A DNA stretch of 64,000 nucleotides from Shewanella polaris (lineage in GTDB: Bacteria > Pseudomonadota > Gammaproteobacteria > Enterobacterales > Shewanellaceae): contig NZ_CP041036.1 in assembly GCF_006385555.1 (NCBI RefSeq), forward strand, positions 1,302,001 through 1,366,000, written 5' to 3'. A program made the position numbers and the translations under genes. Under the pieces are notes generated by a model. That model had not been told where the DNA came from, ran no database searches, and saw only the letters and a list, made by a program, of their open reading frames with translations. This document shows positions 56,225-64,000 of the stretch, piece after piece. Every line of letters starts with the position of its first letter. Positions within the stretch are counted from its first letter, which is position 1.

Positions 56225-58456
56225 TTAATGTTTTGGCCATTCAAAATCTTGCATGTCATGATTGCTTTCTGCACGAATTATACCTCGGTTAAGTGCTTGA
56301 GTAAGGTTTAAAAACAGTGGAGGCATAAAAATAGCCGCTGGGGCAAAATTAAGTGGTCGTAATGAAACATAAGCGGGTTGCTCTGTTATTTTCATTGCAG
56401 CGGCAAGTGCATACTGCAATGTTTCGAATTGTAATGTAGCACTAATTTTCACATCAGGATTATCGAGTAATGGTAAACTAATGTGACCAATACTGACGTG
56501 CTGACCAGCCGATTGATGTATAAAGTTGGGGATAGTAAATTGGGTCAATTTTAATTGTTCTATGCAGGTTATTACCGCTTTTAAGATTGCATCAGCTTCA
56601 TATTGTTTATCGAAATAACAGGCAATTAAGCCTGAACGTATGATGAATGCTTCGGTGTCTAATTGTTGACTAAACTGAGTGATAAACTGCTGCATTAGTG
56701 TTACTGATTCAGTAAGCCCAAGTTGAATATCAATATTATTTAATTCATTGATATTAACAAGTGCCAATGTTTTAGGTTCAATATGCCTTATATTGTCTAT
56801 TCGTTGAATAAAAGCTCTGTATCCTTGGATTTGTGTTATGGGATCAATGGAGTTTAAATATTGACTATTAAGATATAATTCGTTTTTTTGTTGTAGTTTT
56901 TTATAAATAAAAATTAATAATATAATTACAATGCTGAAACTAATTATTAACACTAAGATGATAAATTGATTATATTGATTTTTAGTTGTTTGTTTTACGA
57001 GTTTTTCTTGTAACAAACCTAATTCAAATTTGAGTTTCTGTTCAGTAAGTTCAGCATAATCATTAGTTGGTTGCGCTTTTTCTTGAGATTTATTGGTCAG
57101 TTGAATAATGCTATCAGTGGTTTCTATTGCGGCATTAAGGTCGTTAGTTTTACGGTATGCTATAGATAAATAACTCAGAGCTTCAATTTGTACTTCAATT
57201 AAGTTTTTCTTTTTAGCCAATTCAATTGCTTTATTGGCGTGGTCAATGGCTGAAAGCCACATGCCTTGATTAGTGTCGATTTGGGCAAATAATAATTCAT
57301 TATGCACTAAATAATGGTTTACCTTGCGTTCTCTAAAGATATTGTTTGCTTGTTGCAATGCCTTCAATGCCGCTTGGATATTATTTAATTTGAAATACGC
57401 TTCACCTAAATTGTGGAAAGTGATCCCCGTGGCTATTTCGTTACCACTACGCTCATTCACTTGTTGTGCATTTAAATAATAATCGACAGCTCTGTTCCAT
57501 TTATCTTGTCCTGCGTAAATCATTGCAATGACAGTCAATGTGTCAGACAAGTATGCATCCTGACCTAAATCTTGAAGTATTTCTGCAGCATTATGAGCAT
57601 ATTTTAGTGCATCATCCCATTGTTCTAAATCACGGTATGTGCGGGCTAAATTGAGTTGTGTGTGTGCTTTAATACTTGGGTAATCTAGGTTGCTGGCGAG
57701 ACGAAACGCTTCACTATAATGCTGTAATGATTTTGCTTGATCACCATTCAGATTGTAATAACGGCCTAATTCAGTCTCCGCATCTGATATAAAGTAATCA
57801 TTGCGAAGTTGATAAGCGATTTCACGGTAACGATTTAAATGAGATAACGCAGGTGTAGGTTGAAGCAACATTGAGTGTAACATGCTCAATTGCTCATGTA
57901 GCGAAGATTTGAAAAGGGTACTTTCTAAGCTAACATCTGTGTTAACCATATTTAACGCATTGTTATATTGGACTATCACCTGATTATATTCTTGGTTTTG
58001 TCGTCCCTTAATCCGTGCTTTAAGCATTATTACGATGGCTTGCTCAAGGGGGGTAGATGCGATGGCATCTAGTTGATTGATGAGTATTTCAGCATCTTGA
58101 TATTTAGTCGATGATTTAAGTTTTGCCTCTAAATTCAACCGGGCCAATAGTTCTAAATCTCGATGGAGTTCATCTGGTTGGTAACTTAATTCTTCAGCAG
58201 CTTGTGTAAACTCTGCGTTATTTGAAAACTTCAACGGAAACTCGGTGGCCCTAACTAACTTTGTATAAAGTTTTTGTGGGTTCTCTTTGAGCAATATCTC
58301 TTGTTGTTCAATGTCTCGTGCAGATACCACTGAACTGAATAGTATTGAGTAACATATGAATAGTATTGAACAACATTTGACTAGAGGAAAACATCGCAGC
58401 ATAGCAAGAGATACCTTTATCGTTTTAGTTAGCATAAACCACATTGTAGACTTCAT
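56225..58456 (-). CDS. TPR membrane protein with degenerate GGDEF domain
   Basis: A protein of up to 743 residues. A signal peptide or TM is near residues 20-45; several TPR repeats lie between about 180 and 440 (YYNLNGDQAKSLQHYSEAFR, LGEAYFKLNNIQAALKALQQ); a second TM is at 497-519; a C-terminal domain starts at DPITQIQGYRAF (Asp538), which copies the DPLTGLxNRR start of GGDEF domains. The place of GGDEF reads IIRSGLIACYF, so catalysis is lost. It may sense through TPRs and act as a non-catalytic partner. Start uncertain: ATG 58402 (MLRCFPLVKCCSILFICYSI, AAAGG upstream) gives a cleaner leader than ATG 58456. Confidence 0.82.
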   Translation of the reverse strand: MKSTMWFMLTKTIKVSLAMLRCFPLVKCCSILFICYSILFSSVVSARDIEQQEILLKENPQKLYTKLVRATEFPLKFSNNAEFTQAAEELSYQPDELHRDLELLARLNLEAKLKSSTKYQDAEILINQLDAIASTPLEQAIVIMLKARIKGRQNQEYNQVIVQYNNALNMVNTDVSLESTLFKSSLHEQLSMLHSMLLQPTPALSHLNRYREIAYQLRNDYFISDAETELGRYYNLNGDQAKSLQHYSEAFRLASNLDYPSIKAHTQLNLARTYRDLEQWDDALKYAHNAAEILQDLGQDAYLSDTLTVIAMIYAGQDKWNRAVDYYLNAQQVNERSGNEIATGITFHNLGEAYFKLNNIQAALKALQQANNIFRERKVNHYLVHNELLFAQIDTNQGMWLSAIDHANKAIELAKKKNLIEVQIEALSYLSIAYRKTNDLNAAIETTDSIIQLTNKSQEKAQPTNDYAELTEQKLKFELGLLQEKLVKQTTKNQYNQFIILVLIISFSIVIILLIFIYKKLQQKNELYLNSQYLNSIDPITQIQGYRAFIQRIDNIRHIEPKTLALVNINELNNIDIQLGLTESVTLMQQFITQFSQQLDTEAFIIRSGLIACYFDKQYEADAILKAVITCIEQLKLTQFTIPNFIHQSAGQHVSIGHISLPLLDNPDVKISATLQFETLQYALAAAMKITEQPAYVSLRPLNFAPAAIFMPPLFLNLTQALNRGIIRAESNHDMQDFEWPKH

Positions 58457-58607
58457 TAAGATAAGTCCATTTACTGTGGTTTGATGTCGTCATTTCAGTG
58501 TATTGACTGCCACGTTGTAAATTACCACTGTGTTAATGTGCCTAGATCGTTATAATTGTTCAGAATTTAAAACAAAAACTATAGAATCATACCAGAAGGA
58601 ACCTAGA

Positions 58608-60434
58608 GTGAAACCTACTTCTCTTGTAATTTTAACCACTACTGCCATTTTTTCGATGAGTTGGGTAATACCTGCACTGGCAGATGTTGATTACCATATC
58701 GATATTAATCAACCAGCGCATCATTTAGCTCAAGTGAGTGTTTCATTTCCTCAAACTGACTCAGACAAATTGACCGTTAATTTACCGGTATGGCGAACGG
58801 GTCGCTATCAAGTATTACCTGTTGCTGATGGTGTAAGATTGTTTAATGCGACTGACAGTAAAGGACAGTCATTACCGTGGAAACGAACTGCAAGCGGTGA
58901 ATGGCAAATAGCCTTAACCAAACCGACATCGGTTAAGGTGACTTATCAACTGCATGCCAATGAACTAGGCGACCGTTTGCGTCACATTGATAATAGCCAT
59001 GCTTATTTAGATGCCAGTGGTGTATTTATGTATAGCCCTGCATTTCGTCAGCAACCCGTAACAATCAAAATGGCTGTGCCTGAAGGTTGGCAAAGTTATT
59101 CTGGTATGGATAAAGGCCCTAAGTCACATTCATTTAGTGCCCCAAATTATGATGTGCTAGTTGATTCGCCGATTGAAACAGGGATCAGTGAGCATGTTAG
59201 CTTTGAGGCTGATGGCCGCGATTATGACGTGGTATTTTGGGGGGAAGGTAATTACGATACCCAAAAAATTGTCGCAGATTTAGCCAAAATAAGTGGCCAA
59301 GCATCTGCTATTTGGGATGGTTATCCCTTTAAACGTTATTTGTATATGGTTCATGCTACCAGTGGTGCTCGTGGTGCGACAGAGCATTTGAATTCGACTG
59401 TCATTCAAATTCCTCGATTTAATTTCCGTGAACGTGAAGACTATTTACGTTTTATTAGCACCGCATCTCATGAGTTTATTCATACTTGGAATGTAAAAGC
59501 GTACCGACCACAAGGGTTGGTGCCATATGATTACCAATCAGAAAACTTAACTGATCTGTTGTGGATGGCTGAAGGTTCTACTAGCTATTTTCAAAATCAG
59601 TTATTGCTACGAGCTGAAGTTATCACGGCAAAAGAATTTTTTGATGATTTAAGTAAACGAATAGTGCTCAACCAACACAATCCAGGTCGAGAGGTCCAAT
59701 CTATTGCAGAAGCCAGTTTAGGCCAATGGAGCAGTACTTGGGGAGATTATGCACTTAATCATAGTGTGAATATTTACTCTGAAGGTTATTTGGCATCAAT
59801 GGCGCTTGATTTTAGTTTGTTGAATGATACACAGCTTGAACATTCATACCGAGATGTTCATAAGGCGCTTTATCAAGAGTACAAAATCCCAATGGGGTAT
59901 AACGTTGCCGATGTGCAATCTATTTTGAAGCAACTTTCAGGTAAGGACTATCAATCTTGGTGGCAAGAATTTGTCAATCAACCGTTCAGTCTACCGTTTG
60001 ATGAGTTATTGGGGCACGCAGGCTTAACCACCACTTATGGTAAATCAGCTAAAACTGTTGTTGATGCTGGAATGGCGTTATCAGGTCTGCATGATGATTT
60101 AATCCTTGCTACAGTGATTAAAAATGGACCTGCATGGAAAGCAGGGCTAACTGCCGGTGATGAGATTGTGGCTATTAATGGATTGAAGGTAACGGCGGAC
60201 GGACTGACTAAACGCCTTAACGATTTTATTGTTGGCGATACCATCAAGCTAAGCATATTCAGTGATGATCGTTTAAAAGAGGTGAGTTTACGGCTGACTG
60301 AGCAGCCTAAAGGTGACTTAACTATTGCGCCTCTGGATGAGGCAACCGATGCCCAAAAAGCGTTTTATAAAGCGTGGTTAGGCGTTGATTGGCCATTTGA
60401 TGATAAAGGTGAGTGGATTAGCACTGCTGACTAA
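58608..60434 (+). CDS. M61-family metallopeptidase with PDZ domain (glycyl aminopeptidase-like)
   Basis: A 608-residue exported zinc peptidase. Signal peptide about 1-26 (LVILTTTAIFSMSWVIPALA). Zinc motif HEFIH: His288, Glu289, His292 in TASHEFIHTWNVKAYRP; the ligand Glu is probably in LLWMAEGSTSYFQN. A PDZ domain closes the protein (about 480-570, VIKNGPAWKAGLTAGDEIVA). GTG 58608 with AGAAGGA is the likely start; a longer frame from 58530 has no ribosome site. Divergent from the TPR gene. A terminator follows. Confidence 0.9.
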   Translation: MKPTSLVILTTTAIFSMSWVIPALADVDYHIDINQPAHHLAQVSVSFPQTDSDKLTVNLPVWRTGRYQVLPVADGVRLFNATDSKGQSLPWKRTASGEWQIALTKPTSVKVTYQLHANELGDRLRHIDNSHAYLDASGVFMYSPAFRQQPVTIKMAVPEGWQSYSGMDKGPKSHSFSAPNYDVLVDSPIETGISEHVSFEADGRDYDVVFWGEGNYDTQKIVADLAKISGQASAIWDGYPFKRYLYMVHATSGARGATEHLNSTVIQIPRFNFREREDYLRFISTASHEFIHTWNVKAYRPQGLVPYDYQSENLTDLLWMAEGSTSYFQNQLLLRAEVITAKEFFDDLSKRIVLNQHNPGREVQSIAEASLGQWSSTWGDYALNHSVNIYSEGYLASMALDFSLLNDTQLEHSYRDVHKALYQEYKIPMGYNVADVQSILKQLSGKDYQSWWQEFVNQPFSLPFDELLGHAGLTTTYGKSAKTVVDAGMALSGLHDDLILATVIKNGPAWKAGLTAGDEIVAINGLKVTADGLTKRLNDFIVGDTIKLSIFSDDRLKEVSLRLTEQPKGDLTIAPLDEATDAQKAFYKAWLGVDWPFDDKGEWISTAD

Positions 60435-60480
60435 ATCAACTCGTGTCATTGTGCTCTGAGCACTGAGATGCCAGCATTGA

Positions 60481-60511
60481 AAAAAATGCCCTGATAACAG
60501 GGCATTTTTAT
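60481..60511. terminator. Bidirectional terminator between M61 peptidase and GST
   Basis: AAAAATGCCCTG, loop ATAA, CAGGGCATTTTT; A-run before and T-run after. Confidence 0.92.
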
Positions 60512-60519
60512 GTCAAGTA

Positions 60520-61077
60520 TTACGCTGGAGGAGCAGTTTCGATAAAAAATGGCTCTTTTTCTATTGCGGCTAAAAATAGTTTCAGTTTTGGATAATCGTC
60601 GATATTAATTCGCTGGCGAAAAACCGCCCAACTTAAATAACAACCTAAGCGCAATTGCACATCATTAAACGGTCCGTATAGCGGTAGTTCGAATTGCTCA
60701 AACTCAGCTAGTGTTGCGTTAATGCGTTGTGCTTGTCTGATGGTGTAATCAAAACGCGCTATATCAACGCCATCACGAGACAAGAAAAACAAGTTAATTG
60801 AACTGTCTAACGCCGTATTGACCATGCAAAACTGATCAAGTTCTATCACAGTTTCAAGGAATGGTTTTGATGATTTATGGCGGATGTAGCGCAAGATTGA
60901 ACTAGAATCCGTTAACGATAACTCCTCATCTCGCAAAAAAGGTACCCGTTTTGTTGGGGATAATTTTGCGCTGCTTGCCTGATCGGTTTCAATAAATTGA
61001 TAATCTAATGTAGATTCCAATAGGGCTATTCGGCAGTGCCGAACAAAAGGAGATGTGAAGCTACCGTATAGTTTCAT
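60520..61077 (-). CDS. Glutathione S-transferase family protein
   Basis: A 185-residue protein with an N-terminal thioredoxin-like domain (MKLYGSFTSPFVRHCRIALL, KRVPFLRDEELSLTDSSSIL with the Ser-Ser binding the glutathione glutamyl) and a short C-terminal helical domain. The SPFVRHCR motif is typical of the SspA/omega-like groups. Substrate unknown. AAGGACA lies before the ATG. It starts 17 bases after rdgC, so it belongs to the same transcript. Confidence 0.88.
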   Translation of the reverse strand: MKLYGSFTSPFVRHCRIALLESTLDYQFIETDQASSAKLSPTKRVPFLRDEELSLTDSSSILRYIRHKSSKPFLETVIELDQFCMVNTALDSSINLFFLSRDGVDIARFDYTIRQAQRINATLAEFEQFELPLYGPFNDVQLRLGCYLSWAVFRQRINIDDYPKLKLFLAAIEKEPFFIETAPPA

Positions 61078-61094
61078 AGTATGTCCTTGTTGAA

Positions 61095-62006
61095 TTAGAC
61101 GCTTTGTTCAAGAGGGCCAAATGCTTGATTTATGGCATTAATAAAGGCGACTAACTCGCTGCCCATTAAAGCAAAGTCGGCATCTAAACGCGCTAATGGA
61201 TCTTCCGTTCCAACTTCATCATTGCCGGCTCTAAATTCTTCAGAAAATTTAAGACGCTTAATGCTGGCATCGGATTGCATTAAAAAAGCAATCGACTGGC
61301 CAAAATGCAATGCTAATTTGTGCACTTGTTTACCTGTTGCAATATGGGCAAGCACTTCATCTTCTTGAAGAACCTGTTGCTTAAAGCGAACGATACCGCC
61401 TTCATCCGAGTCTGACTTAAGTTCTGCTTCATCTTGCATTTCAAATGGTGCAGGTGCTTCGCCAGCTTGTAACCATTGAGTTAAAGTCGACTCAATTGGA
61501 GTTGCATAACTTAGCGGGATAACCGGTAAGCTGCCTAAAGCTTTACGAAGTAGCGCTAATAACTCTTCTGCTTTAGTCGCACTGGAGCTATCAACCAGAA
61601 TCATCTCTAGTTCAGGCATAATGAGTGCGTGAGTTTGGCTACGACGAGAAAATGCACGCGGCAGTAAAGTCGTAGTGATTTCGTCTTTAATGGTGTCTTT
61701 TTCTTTTTTTGTGACTTTGCGGCTTTCTAACTCTTCAATTTCCGCCACTTTTTCATCTAAAGCTTCTTTGATCACTTGGCCCGGGAGAATTTTTTCTTCT
61801 TTAGTGACACAAATCAAATGACGATTTTCTGCGCTATGTACTAATGCTTGGCCTTTTTTACCTAGGGCATTTGAAAAACCAAATTTGCTGATATCTTGGC
61901 TTGAACAAGGCGAGAAAGTGAAATCGGCTAAGGCATTTTCTAATGTTTCTGTGTCGGTGGAGAAAGGTTTGTTGAAACGATATAAGGTGAGATTTTTAAA
62001 CCACAT
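61095..62006 (-). CDS. rdgC: Recombination-associated protein RdgC
   Basis: A 303-residue ring-forming DNA-binding protein (same length as E. coli RdgC as I recall it) that binds double-stranded DNA and limits Rec[16 protein letters not shown] is the standard N terminus; [40 protein letters not shown] and [20 protein letters not shown] are conserved. First gene of the rdgC-GST unit. Confidence 0.95.
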   Translation of the reverse strand: MWFKNLTLYRFNKPFSTDTETLENALADFTFSPCSSQDISKFGFSNALGKKGQALVHSAENRHLICVTKEEKILPGQVIKEALDEKVAEIEELESRKVTKKEKDTIKDEITTTLLPRAFSRRSQTHALIMPELEMILVDSSSATKAEELLALLRKALGSLPVIPLSYATPIESTLTQWLQAGEAPAPFEMQDEAELKSDSDEGGIVRFKQQVLQEDEVLAHIATGKQVHKLALHFGQSIAFLMQSDASIKRLKFSEEFRAGNDEVGTEDPLARLDADFALMGSELVAFINAINQAFGPLEQSV

Positions 62007-62665
62007 AGAAGGCTCTCATTAATTAAGAAGAAAAACACAATATGCTAAGTCTACGGTATAGAAGCGAAGTGGTAAACCTCCAAAAAACGCTACTGGTTAA
62101 GCAAAATCCAATCACTCAAAGTGGACTAGGTTAAATTATTACATTTGTTTTGATGTGCTTTAAACCATTACGATGGCTTGGTTTATGGTTAATTAGTGGG
62201 GTTTGAACTGACTTATATAAGCACGTCGTTAAGGGCTAAAATAATTCTGAAACCTTAGTAAGGCTGAATCCCGTCGTTCCGATATCACTAACTATGATAA
62301 ATTTAGTCTCTGTAGGATTGAATATTGATCATTTATAATGACTTATTTTTTACTCGAAATAAGACTGGGTGAAGTAGGGCAAACCAAAATAGTTTACTTA
62401 CCAAATAACATATTTGTTAAGTCGTCTTTAACAGGGTTTACTTACTCATTAGTTGCCAGCTACTGTTGTGAAGGCGATAATATTAACGAGGAGATGTGTT
62501 GTTATTCGGTAGTTTATTATCCTAATTCGATTTACATTGTACTAACAGTAATGAATTTTTTATGACAAAACAGCATGATTAATGTCAAAGTTAGTCGTTA
62601 GATCATAAATCTGTAACAAAAGTGTCTAATAATAGCCTCGTGGCAAATCAACGTAGAAACCCAAT
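62007..62665. other. Long intergenic region upstream of phoB
   Basis: About 660 bases. The right end holds the Pho box and promoter of phoB; the left end holds the rdgC promoter. A 75-codon frame at 62338-62565 has no ribosome site or family. A small RNA cannot be excluded but nothing supports one. Confidence 0.5.
62600..62617 (+). promoter_or_regulatory. Pho box of phoB
   Basis: AGATCATAAATCTGTAAC matches the Pho box CTGTCATAAATCTGTCAC at 14 of 18 bases, with the second half near perfect. It lies 48 bases before the phoB ATG, the normal place for autoregulation under phosphate limitation. Confidence 0.75.
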
Positions 62666-63355
62666 ATGACAGCTAGGATTTTAATAGTAGAAGATGAATC
62701 AGCAATCCGTGAAATGCTGACATTTGTGATGGATCAACATGGTTTTACGACAGCTGCTGCTGAAGATTTTGATTCAGCGATTGAGTTGCTTCAAGAGCCT
62801 TACCCAGACTTGATTTTATTGGATTGGATGTTCCCTGGCGGAAGTGGCATTCAATTAGCTAAACGCTTAAAGCAAGATGAATTTACGCGTCAGATCCCAA
62901 TTATTATGCTCACAGCACGTGGTGAAGAAGAAGATAAAGTTAAAGGCCTAGAAGTTGGTGCTGATGATTATATTACTAAACCCTTTTCGCCTAAAGAGCT
63001 GGTGGCCAGAATAAAAGCGGTATTGCGCAGAAGTGCCCCGACTCGCCTAGAAGAAACTATTGATGTGCAAGGTTTACAACTTGATCCTGTGAGTCATCGA
63101 GTTACCGTCGGTGAAGCCGTGCTTGATATGGGCCCAACTGAGTTTCGCTTGTTGCATTTCTTTATGACTCATCCTGAGCGGGTATATAGCCGAGAGCAGT
63201 TACTCGATAATGTTTGGGGTACCAATGTGTATGTTGAAGACAGAACCGTTGACGTACATATTCGACGCTTACGAAAAGCGGTAGAAGAAGGTGGACATGA
63301 TAAGTTGATCCAAACTGTTCGTGGTGCCGGTTATCGTTTTTCAACCAGAATGTAA
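62666..63355 (+). CDS. phoB: Phosphate regulon response regulator PhoB
   Basis: A 229-residue OmpR-type regulator. Receiver: [12 protein letters not shown], phospho-accepting Asp53 in [13 protein letters not shown], Lys in [14 protein letters not shown]-binding winged helix (about 130-228): [49 protein letters not shown]. It activates Pho genes in low phosphate. A Pho box is upstream; phoR follows after 172 bases with a possible attenuator between. Confidence 0.96.
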   Translation: MTARILIVEDESAIREMLTFVMDQHGFTTAAAEDFDSAIELLQEPYPDLILLDWMFPGGSGIQLAKRLKQDEFTRQIPIIMLTARGEEEDKVKGLEVGADDYITKPFSPKELVARIKAVLRRSAPTRLEETIDVQGLQLDPVSHRVTVGEAVLDMGPTEFRLLHFFMTHPERVYSREQLLDNVWGTNVYVEDRTVDVHIRRLRKAVEEGGHDKLIQTVRGAGYRFSTRM

Positions 63356-63372
63356 TTTTTATTAGCATTTTT

Positions 63373-63404
63373 AAAGGTTTTGTCATAATAGACATTACCT
63401 TTTT
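63373..63404 (+). terminator. Possible intercistronic terminator or attenuator between phoB and phoR
   Basis: AAAGGT (63373-63378) and ACCTTT (63397-63402) with TGTC/GACA (63381-63384, 63391-63394) inside form an imperfect stem followed by T. It could lower phoR relative to phoB. Confidence 0.4.
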
Positions 63405-63527
63405 GGAAACTGTTTTGCTGTCTAGCCATATCAGTCTATTTAGGCTATCTTGTGGTTCCTCGTTAGCCCTCATTATCAGTTTCGATGCTGAATGTTTGGC
63501 GGCGTTATTTCGCATTTAGGTAGCCTA

Positions 63528-64000
63528 TGTTTATCGCGTATTCTGGATATCGTTTATTTTTTCGGTTAGCTTTACTGCTTGTTTTATTCATGCTTATTGG
63601 TGCCTTATTCGGGCATGTCATTATTGTAATGTTAGTTGGAACTATTGTATTACTCGTGTGGCATTATCGCCAAATTACCCGTTTAAATTTCTGGTTATGG
63701 AAAGATAAAAAACTCACTCCACCACAGGGGAGAGGAAGTTGGGAAGGCGTGTTTAATGGGATATATCGTCTGCAGGGAAAAAATCGTCGTCGGGTAGGTC
63801 AGTTAGCAATGTTATTAGGGCGTTTTCGCCAAGGTGCAGAAGCTTTGCCTGATGCTGCAGTGGTCCTAGATGCCGAACACAATATCTTGTGGTGCAACAA
63901 ACTGGCTCAGTTAATTTTAGGGTTTGTTTGGCCTCAGGATAATGGCCAAAGGATCGACAACCTTATTCGCCACCCAGACTTTTCCATCTATCTTAAAAAA
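63528..64000 (+). CDS. phoR: Phosphate sensor kinase PhoR, N-terminal part
   Basis: The gene runs off the right edge after 157 codons. Residues 10-48 hold two close TM helices (LFFRLALLLVLFMLIGALFG and VIIVMLVGTIVLLVW), as in PhoR, then a charged linker (KDKKLTPPQGRGSWEGVFNG) and the start of a PAS domain (ALPDAAVVLDAEHNILWCNK). The histidine and ATP-binding domains are outside the window. ATG 63528 follows TTAGGTAGCCT. Partner of PhoB. Confidence 0.93.

Noticed and set aside
62338..62565. 75-codon frame upstream of phoB
   Set aside because: No ribosome site, no recognisable family, odd composition, and it sits in the promoter region of phoB.
1..64000. CRISPR arrays, tRNA/rRNA genes, prophage or complete insertion sequences
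   Set aside because: None was seen on reading; no regular direct-repeat array, transposase or phage gene appears.

Overview
The window looks like a chromosomal segment of a Shewanella-type marine gammaproteobacterium. Pointers are the Na+-type flagellar stator pair pomA-pomB, a lactate permease next to a Dld-II-type lactate dehydrogenase, a short NAD-type isocitrate dehydrogenase, a POT peptide transporter, several c-di-GMP proteins, and conserved blocks (xseB-ispA-dxs, nadK/grpE, gcvA-hydrolase-ygdD-rlmM, phoB-phoR). This is inferred from gene content, not from a database search. No tRNA, rRNA, CRISPR array, prophage or complete insertion sequence was seen.

Layout. 1-1.8 kb: end of a CurA-like oxidoreductase and a Sad-like aldehyde dehydrogenase, then a TetR regulator on the minus strand. 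3-8.8 kb: a very large CHASE-PAS hybrid histidine kinase (two receivers and HPt) directly followed by a REC-GGDEF diguanylate cyclase. 9-13 kb: a DUF3187-type outer membrane protein and an orphan FlhB-like/FliK-like pair, split by a 263-bp MITE inserted inside a stop codon. 13.3-15.3 kb: MlaA, then an RssB-like response regulator whose ribosome site lies in a hairpin. 15.4-21.8 kb: POT transporter, OmpA-like protein, MscS channel, periplasmic-type Tpx, LtaE, a hotdog protein and an unknown protein. 22-26.6 kb: Fe-alcohol dehydrogenase and a GGDEF-EAL membrane protein. 27-29.4 kb: RhlE helicase overlapping a CobW-type GTPase. 29.4-34 kb: dld and lldP. 34.3-39.2 kb: nadK, grpE with an excellent sigma-32 promoter, and xseB-ispA-dxs. 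39.6-43.5 kb: pomAB, a second MITE (about 363 bp) and thiI. 43.6-47.3 kb: small secreted protein, gcvA, hydrolase, ygdD, rlmM. 47.4-52.2 kb: NAD-IDH, an S9 peptidase and a DUF3192 protein. 52.3-58.5 kb: diguanylate cyclase - ppnN - xni - DUF3192 in series, and a TPR protein with a decayed GGDEF domain. 58.6-64 kb: M61 peptidase, GST-rdgC, and phoB-phoR behind a Pho box; phoR runs off the right edge.

How the parts work together. Much of the window concerns signalling and envelope state: four GGDEF-related proteins (two REC/GGDEF or GGDEF/EAL enzymes, one coiled-coil cyclase, one pseudo-GGDEF), a phosphorelay kinase, RssB-like and PhoBR regulators, and stator proteins that c-di-GMP commonly affects. 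The most interesting non-coding structures are the MITE that replaced the last base of a stop codon, the three-arm RNA switch between mlaA and the rssB-like gene, and a perfect 12-bp inverted repeat starting next to a TATAAT box in front of rlmM. No single wholly new system could be demonstrated from sequence alone; the best candidates are listed as findings.
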